A stretch of DNA of 64,000 nt from Lentinula raphanica (Eukaryota > Basidiomycota > Agaricomycetes > Agaricales > Omphalotaceae): contig JANVFP010000037.1 in the NCBI GenBank assembly GCA_027919835.1, positions 310,001-374,000 of the forward strand, given 5' to 3'. The notes beneath the pieces were generated by a model that was not told the DNA's origin, did no database searches, and saw only the letters and a list, made by a program, of their open reading frames with translations. How positions within the stretch are numbered: position 1 is the stretch's first letter; the number at the start of each line of letters is the position of its first letter. A program made the position numbers and the translations under genes. This document shows positions 62,343 through 64,000 of the stretch, one piece after another.

Positions 62343-63314
62343 ACGTGCTCTTCCCTGCCCTTCCTTACCCTTCCGTTGTATTCTGTCGTTGCTCTTTTCG
62401 CCCTATCTGCTCTTTCACCGGATTTTCTTTCTCTCTTCTTTGTACGAATACGAAAGCAGGCCCAGGCTCCCCCAATCGTGTCCGAAGTTGTTGATCGCAT
62501 TGTCTGGACCGGAAATTACTCGTTCGCAAGTCAATCTTGCCCGAACCCCCACACTCGTTTAAACCAAAACCCTCGAAAACCACATACCAAATTCCCTCTC
62601 GTACCCACATCGAGACAATCATCGTCCGCACTTTACCGTCGGTATATTACCTCGCGTCATAGTTTCTTGCTTTACCTTGGTGTTCCTTCTTCATTTTCAT
62701 TCAAGTGGAAGCTGATTTACGGCAATCCTTTACACACCGTCCATCGTTTTGCGTCCGTACAGAGAGATCGCTTTTCGTTACATTACAACACTTATTGTTT
62801 ATATCGTCTTCCAATTTTTCTTGCTGTCTACTCTCAAATGAGTTGCTCCGATACCATAGGATATGTCCTCAATCAGCATGGTACGACAGTCGTATATAAA
62901 TCTGTGTTCATCACACTGCGTTTAATTTATATCGAAATGGTGGCTAGTAGAAAACTAGTAAATTGGCTTTTATGACTACCGAGGGACGAGGAGAGAGGGG
63001 TATCCTGCAGCAAAAAGTGCGATTGACAGCGTTCAATTCAGATAATCAAAGGAACAAGTACAACAGATATTTCAATGGAATGAGACAGGCTACATGAAAT
63101 GATTTCCAGTTGCAGATAAAAAGGGACAGGAAGAGAGGGAAGTAAGCGCGGCGATAAAGGTCGAGGGAAGGGGTTGTAATCAAGATGGGGTCGTCGGAGT
63201 GGATATATAAGTAAACAGGAGAGAAGAGAGGGATTTGAGAGCAGAAGTATCCTACAATCACAACAGAGAAGTAGTTCCCAAATGAACAAGTTGATGGTGG
63301 ATGGTGGAAGGGAT
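62343..63314. other. Region between the two G-gamma genes
   Basis: The two G-gamma genes converge here. A plus-strand frame of about 199 codons starts only at TTG and shows no protein features, so it is taken as 3' untranslated sequence. A second, CT-rich stretch on the minus side is also low in complexity. No gene is supported. Confidence 0.55.
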
Positions 63315-63697
63315 TTACTGAACAGAGCAGCACTTGCCGCCCGATGTCTGGCCATAAGGGTCTTCGCTTTTGCCAACTGGACCCCAGACAGAAGGGACCT
63401 AGAGTTATTACAATGATGATTAGCGATGTAGAAACCCAGCTAATAACTGAAATAGAGGCTTGCCAGATGATCTTTCGTCGTTTTACAATATCTTATGAGG
63501 CTGCCGAGCAAAACGCACGACCGTCAATATGCGGGACTTGAATGGACAGTTGGCGGGATGATAACACACCTCGCACTAGCCTCACTAACTCTCACTCTCG
63601 GCCTCGCAAGGTCGTCCTTTAATCGGGCATTATGCTCCAGAAGTCTCCGCAACTTCAGCTCTGACATTGCCTGTCGTCCCCCAGTCCGTGTACTCAT
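63315..63697 (-). CDS. Heterotrimeric G-protein gamma subunit (paralogue 2)
   Basis: Second gamma subunit, 82 residues, from exons 63570-63697, 63464-63500 and 63315-63398. The body [20 protein letters not shown], then [35 protein letters not shown] and [11 protein letters not shown], is nearly the same as paralogue 1. The end CCSVQ is a CAAX box (CSVQ) with an extra cysteine before it. Exons 2 and 3 are 37 and 84 bases, exactly as in paralogue 1 exons 3 and 4, and the phases agree. The small intron before MSEL in paralogue 1 is absent: the N-terminus here is [10 protein letters not shown]. The second intron (63399-63463) begins with GC, not GT. The frame around it is fixed by the paralogue, so this is secure. 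Confidence 0.93.
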
Positions 63698-64000
63698 TTT
63701 GAATGACTTTGTGGTTTTTTCTTCTACGTCACTTCTCTACTACTCTCTCGGCGTTCAAGGAACCAGCGAAAAGCAGGTGGATAATAGGGATTTCGGGTTG
63801 GAAGCAAGACTATGGGTTATATCAGATAGTCTTTTGCTTGATTCCGTATCTCGGTTGCGGGTAATATAACTGGAATGCAGAAGTTGAGCATTTACATCAG
63901 ATTCCGAATGACGGTAGTGCTTACGCGTTGTAGCAACCGTGAATATATGAAAGAAGAGAGAAATTCGCAGGTTGAGAGGTGATGAAAGAAGAAGAGAAAG
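63698..64000. promoter_or_regulatory. Upstream region of G-gamma 2, cut by the window edge
   Basis: 303 bases before the start codon of the second G-gamma gene, read on the minus strand. It holds CT-rich runs near 63940-64000. No further gene is visible. Confidence 0.45.

Noticed and set aside
62376..62975. Plus-strand frame of 199 codons between the G-gamma genes
   Set aside because: It opens at TTG, has no domain or signal, and its composition follows CT-rich DNA; it lies in 3' flanking sequence.

Overview
The window is nuclear DNA of a filamentous basidiomycete, most likely an Agaricomycete. Genes are dense and lie on both strands, and almost all are split by many introns of about 50-80 bases. 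Several products are typical of mushroom-forming fungi: a glyoxal-oxidase-type copper radical oxidase, a fused tryptophan synthase, fungal G-gamma subunits and small secreted proteins. I rebuilt gene models by hand from splice signals, reading frame and protein conservation. Where exon ends are given, the exon lengths were added up and keep the frame. No tRNA, rRNA or CRISPR array was recognised.

Layout. 1-4.2 kb: 3' part of a short-chain dehydrogenase, a cytochrome b5 domain protein and a Bud27/URI-like protein. 4.2-11.4 kb: a small secreted protein, a membrane-anchored class 3 aldehyde dehydrogenase with 18 exons (two of them 7 and 12 bases long) and an MFS transporter. 11.7-22.5 kb: PNO1, a copper radical oxidase, an ABM-domain monooxygenase, an arrestin-like protein, BRX1 and a triple-KH RNA-binding protein. 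22.5-24.4 kb has no recognised gene. 24.4-29 kb: an orphan possibly secreted protein, phosphomannomutase and an ADGF-type adenosine deaminase.

29-35 kb is the accessory part of the window. It is gene-poor and holds a 398-base MITE-like element with terminal inverted repeats, a short tandem repeat, diverged direct repeats and two or more genes for small secreted proteins whose first exon is just the signal peptide. 35-50.7 kb returns to housekeeping genes: GPI10, a Pcs1/Csm1-like monopolin subunit, TRP5, an ankyrin-type L-asparaginase, eIF2B-beta, GUF1, CWF18 and KGD4. 51.5-62.3 kb: a one-pass membrane protein, a small orphan, proteasome subunit alpha-1, the largest subunit of RNA polymerase III (RPC1), a coiled-coil orphan and a G-protein gamma subunit. 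A second G-gamma paralogue lies tail-to-tail with the first at 63.3-63.7 kb.

The genes do not form one pathway. Ribosome biogenesis and translation are well represented (PNO1, BRX1, RPC1, eIF2B-beta, GUF1), as are glycan and GPI precursors (phosphomannomutase makes the mannose-1-phosphate that ends up in the mannose added by GPI10). The most striking features are the G-gamma pair, at least five GC-AG introns, the micro-exons, and the repeat-rich secreted-protein island.
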